64,000 bases of DNA from Aurelia coerulea (Eukaryota > Cnidaria > Scyphozoa > Semaeostomeae > Ulmaridae), in contig CM076945.1 in NCBI GenBank assembly GCA_039566865.1, positions 5,197,501-5,261,500 of the forward strand. Direction: 5' to 3'. Shown piece by piece: positions 1 to 11,845 of this stretch. The translations under genes were made by a program, and so were the position numbers. Position 1 is the stretch's first letter. Each line of letters begins with the position of its first letter. The notes beneath the pieces were generated by a model that ran no database searches, had not been told where the DNA came from, and worked only from the letters and a program-made list of their open reading frames with translations.

Positions 1-996
1 CTATATCTACCTTGCGGCCTTTCTAAAGTAATCAATAAGCTACATAAAGTACACGTAACTGCTATTACAAATAGAAGGAACGTTTGAATACAAATGGAAA
101 ACTAAGGTACAAGCGAAGGTAGTTTGCAATCAAATTAGGGTCCTTGCAAGTGTATGTTTGAAAGTTAGAGCCACATTACTCTTCAGATGGAAAGGGAAAA
201 GTGCCATGGATTAGCAGGAACAAGATGAATAAAATTGAATTGAATAGGGAAGAAACAATGCAAATGGACGGTTTATCCGTTACACTTTTTGTTACGGATC
301 CAAGTTAAACCGGGACAGTGCAAACGGGGTCTTCGACCGCGTTTGTACCTGCTGTTTAGATCCGTTTTAAAGGCATTAAGTCATGGTAAATAGACCGCGT
401 ATACCCAAATTGCAAAAATTACTGAGTCATGATGATAGCTTACGCCAATCTGATTGGCTGTTATTCAAACTGCACACATGATATTGTAACCTCGCAATGG
501 GCTAAGCGTAGCTGACATAGCCTCGTATTTTTGAAGTTGATGTCTGATCACATGAAAACAGACTGATCACATGAAAGCAGAAAAACCCCCAGCAAAGAAT
601 CGCTATTTACCATGACTCAATGCCTGTAAGGTGCAGAGCGTTTACACTGCCTGAAGAACAAAGTTATGCTATAGATCGAATCGAAGGGACGAAGGTATGG
701 CAGATTAGCAGGAATAGCTCGGGCATTGTTTTGAAAGCATCGGTTATTTTGCTGTGCATTTGCTGTGCGATCTATAGTTATTCACGGGAAGTTATTCACG
801 ATGCCAATATTCCAAAATGCAATGCTTTGATTTCAATGCGCCCCGAGCTATATCTGTTTCTATGGAGATTTCCAATAATCTCAGTCCGAGTTTAAATTTC
901 AGCACCGACCGAGATTATCGAAAAATGAGTGGCGTAACTTTACTGTAAACCAGCATTCAAACCGAGAAAAATCAGGTTTTGCTTCAATTCTAGTGG

Positions 997-1298
997 CCCA
1001 GAGGGGGGTACGCAATTATATTTAGGATAGGGGTGCTCAGGCTGAGGTACAACGCATCAACCCAAAAAAATAATTTCTACCATGAAAACAGAGCAAAAAA
1101 AAATTTTTTCAAATCTTTTTCCCAATACTTTTCCTTTTTTTTCATATTTGAGACCCAAAAAAGTAAGCCAGAATTTCAGGAACCCAAAAAAATAACTGTA
1201 CAAATGATAGACCCAAAAAAATAATCCTTGCCCAAATTTTAGACCCAAAAAAGTAACCTGAGCACCCCTATCTTGAATAAACCAGAGTACCCCCTGGG
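997..1298. mobile_element. Short TIR element, 8-bp duplication TCTAGTGG
   Basis: Termini CCCAGAGGGGGGTAC / GTACCCCCTGGG and inner inverted segments GATAGGGGTGCTCAGG / CCTGAGCACCCCTATC. Exact 8-bp direct repeats (989-996, 1299-1306) indicate a hAT-like non-autonomous element. The interior is A/T-rich with repeated GACCCAAAAAA motifs. Confidence 0.85.
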
Positions 1299-1666
1299 TC
1301 TAGTGGGACTGATCATGAAACTACTTACTCGTCGATGTCATCATAGAATTAGGTAAGCAAACACATTTGTGGATCGAAAACCTTCATAAATAGACTTTCT
1401 TGCCTTATTTTCCTCATATTTGATAATAATTAGAATGATGAGCTATATTCCACGAAAATCTCTTATTCCGTATTTGGTTAATTCGTATTTTACGCTTCAT
1501 ATAGGCTGTTTACTTACTAACTATTTAATCTATACTCCAGAAAGATAAACTGAATAGGCCGGAAAAGGAGAAACAGACGTGAAAACGTAATCCAAATTTA
1601 GACATCTGGTGGACTAAGATTGAAATAGGAAGATAGGATTCACGTAATACTGAATGTTTGCTCGGA

Positions 1667-2178
1667 ATAGGTTCCAAATCTTTAAAAAGGCTGGTGTAAA
1701 ATTGAGCGACTCATTTCTTTGTACTGAACGACTTTAAAGAAACTTTTGCTATTTCTCTATAATTCTACCGTTGGACTTTTCTGAAATCTTTAATATTTTC
1801 AGAGTTAGAGTGTTTTTCTTCTTTTTCAGGAATTCAAGAAAAATTTTCAAAAAACTTAAAACCATCGTAATTTCTAAACCGTTTGACGCAACATGAAGTG
1901 ATTTCGAAGAAAACCATAGCTTATGAATGCCTACAATATGGTATCAAGCAAAAGTCTGTCAATCATCTAGTTTATGATTTAGAAATTTGATGACGTCACA
2001 CCCTTAAATGAGCTGAAATTTAGAATGCGCTTTAATTTTGAAAAATATTCAAAATTTCTGGAAAGTGCAACGGTAGAATTATAGATAAGTATCTGAAGTT
2101 CCTTCCAAGCCATTCAATCAGAAGAAGTAGGTCATTGAATTTTACACCCACCTTTTTACGCCAAGTTAAAGATTTAAG
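1667..2178. repeat. AGCATAGGTTCCAAATC TIR element, copy A
   Basis: The left terminus begins at ATAGGTTCCAAATC, and the right end is worn (AAAGATTTAAG). The interior contains the shared GATGACGTCA motif near 1990. Confidence 0.65.
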
Positions 2179-2417
2179 ATAAAGTCTGCAGGCTTTTTCG
2201 TTGATAACCGCAGAATCATCTACCGAGTGCGTCAAACAAACAATCCTCGTTTGAGAGGCCATTCCTCTCTGGATACAAAGGCAATAATATTGTCCAATAT
2301 ATTATTCAATAGTAGACATGGCCAAATAGAATTTTAAAATTTACCTGAATGAAATCGGTTAATTCGTTCTGAAATTGCGAAGGATTTTCTCAAGAATGCC
2401 CCTCCAATCATCATGAT

Positions 2418-2741
2418 CATCATCAATTACGCTGTTACGTCAGTTCCTGAAATGGCGAGCCTGATTATGCCACTCCACGTGTTTCTGTTGTTGGCTGGTT
2501 TTTTTAGTTTGTTTATGTCTTTTAAATTCAGGCCCTGGCCTCCTAGATCTTTATTGATGAGGCCTAACCAAGTGAGTTTTGGTTTGCCTTTGGGTTTCTT
2601 AACAGGTCTTAATGCTTCATATAGGGCTTGTTTGGCTGGTTTTTCCTCTGGCAGTCTGAGCAAGTGTCCTTGCCAGTTTAATCTTCCCCTCTTAATTTCT
2701 TTGCTCATCCAAGAATACTTCAAAACATGCTTGAAATCATG
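2418..2741 (-). mobile_element. LINE C-terminal fragment
   Basis: The minus-strand frame contains KRGRLNWQGHLLRLPEEKPA and then GKPKLTWLGLINKDL. The pattern WxGHxLR(M/L)PE...GKxKxTW is the conserved endonuclease-proximal tail of many animal non-LTR elements. It is a fragment only, inserted into an older TIR-element remnant whose left part is at about 2265-2400. Confidence 0.65.
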
Positions 2742-3039
2742 ACCAAATTTTCTGCCTTACAGCAATGACTTTTACTTGCTTGAGCACATGTTATCCCTTT
2801 GGGAGGATGAAAATGTCATCGCTAGGAGCATAGCAACATCATTCCGGGTGATTTCACGCTCCCAAGAGGATAACACGTGCTAAGACGTGTTGAAGTCATT
2901 GCTGTAAGGCAGAGCTATTTGGGAACTTCGTTCGTTTTGAAGGCCCGTTTTGAAGGTTTCTTAAAGGGGCTTTCTCGAGAAAATTCCTCATATTTCAGTC
3001 AAGTAAATTTTAAAATGAATTTGAATATGTCCGTCATTA

Positions 3040-3650
3040 AATAACAAGGACAGATTTTGTAACACAACAGCATGTGATGCTTTTGTTGACAAGTGAATTC
3101 AAAGCGATTAGCAACTGCAGACAAAGGAAATTCTCTCAACAATAAATTCAAAACAAACAAAGCCGCAAAAGTTTCTCTGAAACCCAAGTAGCTAGTGCGC
3201 TCGTTGTGCATTCCAGAAATTGTTTTTAAGAGCAACCATGAGCATATATCGAAAGAAGAAGGATACATCTACACATCTACCACGGGCATTTTATTTCTTT
3301 GATTCAGAAGCCGAGCATTAAGTGTTTTTATTACACCCAAAGAAATACGAGAATTGAATCGCCTCCCAATCGGCTTTTGAATCAAATAAATTAAATGCCC
3401 ATGGCAGATGTGTAGATCTATCCTTCCTCTTTCGATCTATGCTCATGTTTGTTCTTACAAACAATTTCTGGAATGCCCAACGAGCGAGCCAGCTACCTGG
3501 GTTTCAGAGAAACTTTTGCGGCTTTGCTCGTTTTGATTTACTGGTTGAGAGAATTCCTTTGTCTGCGATCGCTAATCGCTTTGAATTGCGGTGTCAATCA
3601 AAACCAACTCGTGCTATTGCCTTACCAAATCTGTCCTTGTTTCATTAAAT
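3040..3650. repeat. About 600-bp palindromic element, copy 1
   Basis: Two arms of about 250 bp are inverted copies: ACAGATTTTGTAACACA... at the left and ...CAAATCTGTCCTTG at the right. A loop at about 3300-3400 contains TTTGATTCAGAAGCCGAGC. A second copy lies at about 51590-52175. No transposase is seen; apparent ORFs in both arms are mirror images. Confidence 0.7.
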
Positions 3651-3775
3651 AGTATATTAGTCAATACTATCGTTTTCATATCCAGGGACCAATGGCCTTT
3701 CAAACGGGGATTGGTTTTTTACTCACCCGGTATAGCACATGCGCAGTAGTGTACTTTGATCAGTAGTAGTAGTAG

Positions 3776-3908
3776 TAGTTGTAATTTATTTTAAGTGGGC
3801 TGATAGGGTTTCTAGCTATTTAAAGCTAATTTAGGCCCACTATGCATGCCGCATCCAGGCATGGGACCCCTAGTATAACGTCCCTTCCGAAGGACGGCGT
3901 AGTACCAG
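3776..3908 (-). repeat. SINE 3' fragment
   Basis: Only the 3' body of the 57753 family (CATGCCTGGATGCGGCATGC and GACGTTATACTAGGGGTCCC on the minus strand). Preceded by an (AGT)n run at 3762-3779. Confidence 0.65.
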
Positions 3909-4186
3909 CAGTAGTACCAGCAATGCGCCTGCGTCATCACTGAGCTCCAGCGAGTCGGTTAAAAACCTACAATCTTATTCCCCTTTGTATGTCGAACAAA
4001 CAAACTCCTTCCAGAAGAGTGAAACTGCAAAGCGACATAAAATTCTGTAATCAAAAAGACAGCTGATGTGACTTCAGAAATCCGAGGTATTACGCAGATA
4101 ATTCCAGAAACGAAAAGTTGGACAGCGTGTTTGAACTTTGAACATTTGCTTTCCTTTATTTCAATGCAGAACAAGGAACTGCTACT

Positions 4187-4194
4187 TATATAAG
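4187..4194 (+). promoter_or_regulatory. TATA-like box
   Basis: TATATAAG about 30-40 bp before a plausible initiator region (CATACAGTCATCAGCATC, 4227-4244). It precedes the 177-bp tandem repeat and a donor-like site at 5012. Functional status is inferred only. Confidence 0.35.
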
Positions 4195-4299
4195 ATAACG
4201 AGTTAAGCCCACTTAAGCAGAAGCCATCATACAGTCATCAGCATCTGAGGAGAGAAAAGTATTTCACGAGAACATAGGAGTCAACACATAGAAGCTACG

Positions 4300-5011
4300 G
4301 TAGTTTTGCAAACACTGAAAAACATCATCTACATATTGGAATATTCTCGGAAACTTATCGGAGAGCAACTAATTTGGATTGAAACAGCTTGCCTGTTAAG
4401 AAAATCAAAGTAGTGAGCACCGAAATAGAGTAAAGTTTACACGAAAGAACGCAGTCTTCAGCGAACAGAAACTATAGTGCCCGTTGCAGGCATTGAAAAG
4501 CATCATCTACGTATTCAAATATTCTCGGCAAATTATCGGAGAGCAACTAATTTGGATTGAAACAGATTGTCTGTTGAGATAATCAAAGTAGTGAGCAACG
4601 AAATAGAATAAAGTTCACACGAAAGAACGCTGTCTTCAGCGAACAGAAACTATAGTGTCCGTTGCAGGCATTGAAAAGCATCATCTACGTATTCGAATAT
4701 TCTCGGAAATTATCAGAAATAACCTTATTTGCTTTGAAGGAAGTCCTATTTCTCGCAAGTCGAGGTAGTCAGCAACAAAAGGGCATAAATAAAGTTTGGA
4801 TGAAAATAGCTCAGTCTGCAGTGAAAGAAGCTAGAACAATTTGCAGGCATTGTAAATCATCACATACGTATTCGTGTGTGCGTTGATGCTTGGAAAATCA
4901 TTGGGAGCAACTAATTTGCTTGCCAAAAACTACCACAACACCAGTTTCCTCAAGCTAGTCTAATTTTCCAGCAACAAAGCAATACAAACGATTTCTGCAT
5001 GAAAGATAAAG
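4300..5011 (+). repeat. 177-180 bp tandem repeat, four units
   Basis: Units begin near 4307, 4484, 4664 and 4842 with CATCATCTACGTATTC-like sequence. They share ATTCTCGG...TATCGGAGAGCAAC and GAACAGAAACTATAGTG. Divergence rises toward the last unit. The array ends just before AAAG/GTAAGTTTG (5008-5018), a good splice donor, and starts behind a TATA-like box, so it may be a transcribed leader exon. No convincing ORF spans it. Confidence 0.6.
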
Positions 5012-5044
5012 GTAAGTTTGTAAAATCATAAAAATTGAACTGGC

Positions 5045-5050
5045 TTTATT
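5045..5050 (-). promoter_or_regulatory. Poly(A) signal AATAAA
   Basis: AATAAA on the minus strand, 34 bp downstream of the stop codon at 5084-5086. Spacing is right for 3' end formation of that exon. Confidence 0.6.
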
Positions 5051-5083
5051 ATTTCTTATATGGCCAAAAAGTATACGAACAAA

Positions 5084-5368
5084 TTATTTGCTTGTAGCCG
5101 AGCTCTTTCTGTCATCATTATCATTCGCCTTCTCCGCCTTTGGCAGATTGCGCATCAACATACTTCGAACAAACACGCTCCTACACTCCTCCACAGCTCC
5201 TACAAGGCGTGCAATCAAATCTTCTGTAAGGTTGAACGCTTTGTCTTGTCGGAAACCTGAATTCTCTGTTTTACAAAATTCACTACTTCTGCTCAAAGTT
5301 ATTGTAAAACGAGATAAGTTTTGGTCATCATTGCACTCAGGATAAACAAACAGATTCACTGGAACTAC
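5084..5368 (-). CDS. Terminal exon of an unidentified gene
   Basis: Acceptor TCTCATTTCATTTCAG at 5369, then an open frame of 94 codons to TAA at 5084-5086, phase 0 at its start. AATAAA follows 34 bp later, which is strong evidence for a real 3' exon. The peptide begins VVPVNLFVYPECNDDQN, has an apparently helical middle (NLTEDLIARLVGAVEECRSV) and ends in a charged, Ser-rich tail (NDNDDRKSSATSK). I do not recognise the family. Upstream exons should lie at higher coordinates on the minus strand, but none could be assigned with confidence. Confidence 0.6.
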   Translation of the reverse strand, partial: VVPVNLFVYPECNDDQNLSRFTITLSRSSEFCKTENSGFRQDKAFNLTEDLIARLVGAVEECRSVFVRSMLMRNLPKAEKANDNDDRKSSATSK

Positions 5369-5525
5369 CTGAAATGAAATGAGATAAGCTATTATTGGCT
5401 TGGGATAAGTTTCACTGAAAAATAGATAATGATAATGATTTCGCAATAACTACCCGGCCAACTGGAGATATACACGTCATTACTCTCTCTGTATCAGATA
5501 GCTATAAGACGTCATTAAAGGGATA

Positions 5526-5941
5526 TTACTTACCACATACACGCATTTTTTGTAAGAAACTACCCATAAGAAATTCAAGTCTCAGATCGCCAAAAAATTA
5601 AGAAGCTCCAGTACTGGGAAAATATACTTAAGAAACTTTTTATTTTGATTAAAAGAATCCCTTGACGTATTTTTACTTTACTTTCACTTGTTTCCTGTAT
5701 CATATTACTCGTAAGGTACTTGAGTGATGCCTAAACACTAGAACTGTTTGAAATACCTTGTTTTAAAATGTTCACGAGGGAACAGACAATGAACGTGAAG
5801 ATTGTTAAATGGAACCTCCGGAACCTCTAAGAAACTCGTAAGAAACTCTGAGTACTGAAAATCCGACAATTTTAAGAACGTTTCAGTACTGGCCCGAATT
5901 CTTAGTTTCTTACAAACAAAATACGTGTATCTAACTAACCA
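5526..5941. repeat. Inverted-repeat element
   Basis: Arms ACTTACCACATACACGCATT and AATACGTGTATCTAACTAAC are imperfect inverses; GTAAGAAAC motifs recur in the interior. Non-coding. Confidence 0.5.
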
Positions 5942-6711
5942 TGATTTTAAAATTAAATATTCTATTTTGAAATGAACTGAACTGAACTACCAACAGACTG
6001 TTTGCATCAGAACTCAGTTGAACTGAAAGGCTGAACGATCTTTTGAGATATTACTCGCGGTCACCTTACGCTATGGCTGACAAACCAGGAACGCCGGAGA
6101 GGGGGGCCCAGTGAGGCGACCGCCCCTCCTGCTCTCTCAAAAATGGCCAAAATTTGTTATTTTCCTATTGTTTTAAAATGTGCTCCGTCCGTCCGGCGTC
6201 CCTGGACAAATCATATTTATCATAAAACAACTTAAGAAAACTTTGCATTGACCTGTTACTATAGTCGTCCGAAATTTGCTAAAAACTTTCTGAAATTCTG
6301 TGAAACGACGGAAAAGTTTCTGTCCGAAAACGATTTGTCCGAAATTTGTTGGTCCGAACCTTTTGTGTTTAATGTAGAAGATTTGATTATATCAAGGCTG
6401 TTTACAGATCATGACAAAAGAGCGGATTGTATATTTGTGTAGCTGCATCAAATCTATGATATTGAATAAATAATTGGAAAATTGACCATAGAATGCCGTA
6501 AAAGTAAATATGCCGCTGATTGGCTATTATAATATCTGTAATATATACGTACATAGCTGAGTATAGATTCATGTTTTACTTTTGATTATCATATGATGTT
6601 TCAGAAGATGTAGATAGATAAGTTCTAACATGTTAAAATATTGTTTCAATCTCAAAAAGGTTGTCTACAAGAAAGAAAGCGAGTAAGTAATGCCTTGAAG
6701 TGGCCTTGAAG

Positions 6712-7146
6712 CCCGGGGGGGGTACTTGACTAGGGAAGTGACGGGGGTGTGCGGAAAACCTCTCCACACCCTGTACCCTGTCGCATAAAAAATAGGCCAA
6801 AAGTATACCCTGTCGCATAAAAATTTTGCCTCTCAAATACAGTGTAGAACACAATTTTTGCTTGTGATACCCTGTCGCATAAAAATTTTGCCTCTCAAAT
6901 ACAGTGTAGAACACAATTTTTGCTTGTGATGCCCTGTCGCATAAAAATTTTGCCTCTCAAATACAGTGTAGAACGCAATTTTTGCTTGTGATACCCTGTC
7001 GCATAATTTTTTTACCTATTATAATACCCTGTCGCATAAATTTCGTTAGAAAAGGACACCCTGTCGCATAATTTTTACCGCAAAAGGACACCCTGTTGAG
7101 CGGCACATCCCGTCAGGTCAAGTATGGGAGTGCCCCCCCCCCCGGG
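6712..7146. mobile_element. CCCGGGGG-ended TIR element, 8-bp duplication CCTTGAAG
   Basis: Begins CCCGGGGGGGGTACTTGAC and ends in a C-run plus CCCGGG. Direct repeats at 6704-6711 and 7147-7154. The interior has three tandem units of about 69 bp containing ACCCTGTCGCATAA and TTTTGCCTCTCAAATACAGT. Same family as 26302-26678. No transposase is encoded. Confidence 0.88.
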
Positions 7147-7154
7147 CCTTGAAG

Positions 7155-8164
7155 ATTGATAAAAAATGTCAGTAGGTTTTTGTACCTTCGCTGAGATGGC
7201 AAGGGAATTATTATATCGAAAAGTCATTTATACGTTTTAACGATATGGCCATTGATACGTTTTTGATCGATTTTACTAAAGGCTATAGCTAATTGTTGAG
7301 TATGAAAAAGCTGTAGTGGAATTGACGTGCGGCCCATAAACACAAAAACTGAGATGTATCTTTCAAGTTTCCTGAAATATTTCAATTGATTAAATGCATC
7401 AAAACACAACGAAATTCATGTCAATCAGTTGTTTAGTCCTCTTTCAACTTGAATCCCAACAAACAAGGATAAAATACGCTCACCAACATCATGCCGTCAT
7501 CGATTGGGCTTGGGTCGCAGACTTGGGACTAGGCCTATCGTACGTCACTTTCTTGGAATGCGCGCGCTCTCTCTCTCTCTCTCGTTGCTCTTTTCTGGTC
7601 CGTCTTGTGCTCTTCCAAACAGCAACTGTCTCCTGTTTTCTAACTCTGTCATGGGAAAAGTTTTGTATAGCTCCTGGGAAAACGAATCGGCGCACACCGC
7701 CAACACACGAGGAAATTGCATGCAGAAAACTGAAACGCCAGCTAAACGTCACCAGGGACGAAACGTTCTGGGGGTCTCCTGAGTCTCGATGACTTCCTTA
7801 CAGATTTCCTTTGAGATTCGTGAACAAAAGCCTCTTTCCTATTTGCGAAAAATGTTTGGACTTGTGAAAACAATTTTGTAAGCTACCTGCCATGAATACC
7901 AGCTTATGTTCGCTCGAAAGTTGTGAAAAGGGATTTTTGCCACAGGTTAAATGCTTCGGTTTAAAAAGAACGCGATAAGCTTTTCTTGTTTTTTTCAACC
8001 CGTGAATTTCAATAAGGTTTTTGGTATGGAAGGCGTGCAGGTGTAGATCACAGTAATTTTGTGAGGAAACACATTAAGACGTTGAACATTACTTCATGTG
8101 AAGAGCAGGGGCGGATCCAGGAAATATTCTGACTACTGCCAAGGTGAGGTTATTCGAAATACTA
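7155..8164. other. No gene recognised
   Basis: Contains open frames on both strands (for example 7394-7792) and a (CT)n run at about 7566-7583, but no splice-supported exon or known domain. A minus-strand stretch near 7860-7998 has a donor-like end without a convincing start. Confidence 0.5.
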
Positions 8165-8688
8165 CCGGCTGTCCCATAAAAAAGTACTCCTGTTTGAAAA
8201 ATCACCAAAAAATTTTCTTTTGACTTGTTTTGTCAAAGACCCAACAATATTCATAGATGATAAAATGCTTGCCTTTGATACAGCAAGGTAGCGAAATCAT
8301 ACGTTGAAAAACCTTATTTTGAGCTATAGTTTTGAAGCAAAATACTCAATCTTGCGTAAGAGTCAAATTTTTCAGATTTTTTATCATTATTGAAGTCTCC
8401 AATGATAGTGCGCATTTCTCTCTGTAATTTATGACCAAACTAGAAGCGTTACATGCACAAAGAAATTGATCTGGCAATCATCAGTGCTTTTTTGCAGTAT
8501 GACTCAAAACCAGGTAGCCCTAAAAAGAGCTAAATTCGCTAATTCTGAAACCAATGACAAGAATAACTATATATTGAATAATAATTCGGTCTTTGATCTA
8601 CTTGACAAAAAAAGAAAATCGAAGATCGGCTGTGTAATCAAATTTTGGTGATTTTTCAAACGGGAGTACTTGTTTTTGGGACACCCGA
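8165..8688. mobile_element. TA-flanked CCGGGTGTCCC element (AGTACTCC type)
   Basis: Ends CCGGCTGTCCCATAAA and TTTTTGGGACACCCG, followed inside by AAGTACTCCTGTTTGAAAAA and its inverse. TA on both sides points to a Tc1/mariner-like non-autonomous element. Related copies are at 22424, 46529 and 56917. Confidence 0.82.
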
Positions 8689-9683
8689 TAGGATGTGGCC
8701 TTTTGGAAATAGGTGCGGAACTAGACACAAGGATCTGACAATCTGACTACTGAAGCAGTCGCAGTAGTCTGAATTCACCCCTGAAGAGATATGCAGGCTG
8801 TATAACTCGACAACTAAGAAGACATTTTTCTGGGGTATTACGAATACTGATTTTTCTTGTTGATATTTGATAAGCATAGATAGCTAGGACGATGGTTAAA
8901 AACTTCACAAGCGAGCTTCAAATTGTCATTTAAACTTGCTGCATTGAAGGAATACAGTTTATCATGCTCTAGAGAACAGATTTTGGAACGACCAATTTAA
9001 CGCATTCTGGTGAAAAAAAAAACATGATTTAGGACGTTTCTTCATTGGCAATGATGATAATGATATGTTACAACTAACTACCAACGTTTTCATACGCCCT
9101 AGAGAAGCATAGCTTATCGAGTCTAGGGCGCTTACAATAATAGCAAAACCTAACAACAGCAATCTAAAACATTAACTACAAGTACCATATGATTAGAATA
9201 TAACGTGTTTAAATGCAATACAAATTACTTGAATACAACATCGGTTAGATATGAAAAAAATAAATTATAATGATTATGATAATGATAGTAATACTGCAAT
9301 AGAATATAATAACGATAATACATAGATTGACGAAAAAGGGAACAAATTTATATTTCTATCCTGTAGCTACAGTAAACCAGAATAAGAAATTGATTAAAGG
9401 TAGGAGCCTATTTGATACTCTTTCAGAGCTTTAAGATAGCTTGTTAATGCCTGTATCTTTCTCAAATGAGGGGGCTGGGAATTCCACAATTTTGCTCCTT
9501 TTACAGAGATGGCACAATTACCAAATCGGAAGGTATGAACGTTTTGTCAAATAAAGCTATGATGATGTTACCAGGATGCATGACTGGAAAGTGAAGATCT
9601 GAGCTAACGAATCACCTCTTCGTGTCAATTTTGACTATTACATGAAATTCACGAAAAGCACAAACCTTTTGAGTATAGAGCAG

Positions 9684-10193
9684 CAGCATAGGTTCCAAAT
9701 CTTTGACTCGGCGTAAAAAGGTGGGTGCAAACTTCAATGACCTATTTCTTCTGACTGAATGGCTTGAAATTCTACCGTTGAACTTTTCAAAAAATTTGAA
9801 TATTTTTTGAAATTACAGTGTATCTTACGTTTCAACTCGTTTGAGGATGTGACGTCATGAAATTTCTAAATCATAAACCAGAAGAGTGACAGACTTTTGC
9901 TTGATGCCATATTGTAGGCATTCATAAACTATGGTTCTCTTCGAAATTATTTCATGTTGCGTCAAACAGTTTAAAAATTAAGATGGCTCTAAGTTTTTTT
10001 GAAAATTATTCTTGAATTCTTGAAAAAAAAGAGAAAAACACTTTAATTCTGAAAATATTGAAAATTTCAGATAAGTCAGTCCAACGGTAGAATTATAGAG
10101 AAATAGCTATGAAGTTTCTTTTAAGTGATTCAGTTCAAAGGAATAGGTCACTGAATTTTACACCAAACTTTTTAAAGATTTGGAACCTATGCT
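9684..10193. repeat. AGCATAGGTTCCAAATC TIR element, copy B
   Basis: One of six copies in this window (1667-2178, 9684-10193, 17590-17995, 31321-31845, 58720-59243, 63148-63651). Ends AGCATAGGTTCCAAATCTTT and its inverse; both halves carry CTATAATTCTACCGTT-like subterminal sequence. Here TAGAGCAG and TAGGGCAG flank the copy, an 8-bp duplication with one change. Confidence 0.75.
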
Positions 10194-10232
10194 TAGGGCA
10201 GCACCAGAAAAAAGGCAAATTCCATGAAACAA

Positions 10233-10265
<33 letters not shown>

Positions 10266-11082
10266 CTTTATTAATGTGTCAGAATCTTTAGCTTACAAGC
10301 TAATTGGGGACACAACGAAAAGGTATAAAAAATTAAATTAAAATACAATCTATAGAACATATTTGTTAAAAGATTCAGGTTTCAGAAAATGAAAACGATT
10401 TGCCTTTCTGAAGAATAGATTTCCCATCTCTGAGTGAACTGGATAAAAGTCAAATAAACGGAGGATGCAAAACATTATGGCTGGCTTCGCAGAAGGTGTA
10501 AGGTCTATACTTCAGAAAGGCACATCGCTTTGTCTCTTCAGAAACCTGAAGCCTTGTATCATAAAATTCGCCTTTGTTTTTCATACACAATCTAAAAATT
10601 CGTGCGGTGTTTACAGATTCGTTTATAGTTTGGCGACGGAGTCCTGTTAATGGTTCAATCAAGCAATCAATCAATCCATCAGAAATCTGTTGATCAATTG
10701 ATCAGTTGACGAGTGTGTTAGTCAGTAGTATGATCAACTAAAATAATTGGTCGATCGATGAAACAATCAATGAAGTAATCGGTCAATCACTCTCATCAAT
10801 CAATCTATGACTCAATCTACCGTTTTATCGAGAAAAATATGAGAAAGTTTGGCGTCAAGCTCGTTTCTTATTCTGAGTTCTAATTTTTACCTGCTACAAG
10901 CACGGCGATAAATTTCTGCTCATTTTTACAAACTTTCATTTCCTTGTCACTAAATTCAATTCAAATAAGCAGAAATCTATCAAAAAGGTTCATTTCTGTC
11001 TTTAATAGACTTCAAAAGTATCAATAAGATAAAGAAAACAAAATACTGATTTGGTAGGCATATTTGAAAATAATGCTATGTT

Positions 11083-11575
11083 CACACTGCTCCGTATTCG
11101 TTTTTATCCGTTTTCATATTGATTCGTTTTACCTGTTCACACTGCTCTGGGTTAGTATGAAAACGCTACGAAAACGATGAAGCGTTCACATTGCTCCGCT
11201 CCGGATAAAAATGAAAACGCTATGAAAACGAGGCAACCGCCTCTCTATAAAATTGGAAGTTTTGGCATCAAAACATTTCATTAAATTCCAGTGAGTCATC
11301 CAAGTTAAAAGAAGCTGTTCAAATTGGCGCGAACTGAACATGTTGTTGAGTTGTTGTTGTTGTTGTTGTTATCGTTTTCAAAAGTATCCGTTTTTTGCGT
11401 TTTCGGCGTTCACACTGCGTATTTGCGTTTTCTAAAGTCTCCATTTTCAAAAGTCTCCATTTTCAAAGTGCGTTTTCAAAAGTCTCCGTTTTCATGGTGG
11501 AGCAGTGTGAACGCAAGGCGAAAACGGATACTATTTTATCCGTTTTCATATGAATACGGAGCAGTGCGAACGGGG
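11083..11575. mobile_element. TIR element, GTTCACACTGCTCCGTATTC ends
   Basis: Left GTTCACACTGCTCCGTATTC and right GAATACGGAGCAGTGCGAAC, with repeated internal TCCGTTTTCAT/AAAAGTCTCC motifs and a (TTG)n run at about 11340-11370. Ends approximate. No coding potential. Confidence 0.7.
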
Positions 11576-11845
11576 CCTAATTCGTTTGAAACAAAATTTT
11601 GCCACACCACTAGCACGTGCAAGACATAATCTGCTACAAACATGAGTAAAGACACCTGTTCTATGTAATAACAAGGAAATCATAACAAGGAAATTAATAA
11701 TACTATTTAGCAATTGTGGACAAAAACAAGTCATCAATTTGTAGAATCTAGCCATTATATGTCAGCGTGGCACTACCTATATCGGTCACCAAGTTTTGTA
11801 ATGATAGTACCTGTTGCTTCTGTTCACACAGCGATAAGCGCTACA

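Noticed and set aside
620..895. 91-codon open frame near the left end
   Set aside because: Its start overlaps an inverted repeat (GGCATTAAGTCATGG at 372 / CCATGACTCAATGCC at 610) and the peptide has no recognisable domain.
3439..3652. Overlapping frames in both arms of the palindrome
   Set aside because: Both arms give mirror-image versions of the same peptide (compare 2999-3268 and 51484-52113), as expected for an inverted repeat, not a gene.
7394..7792. 132-codon plus-strand frame with a (CT)n-encoded Ser/Leu run
   Set aside because: Low complexity, open frames on both strands, no splice or domain evidence.
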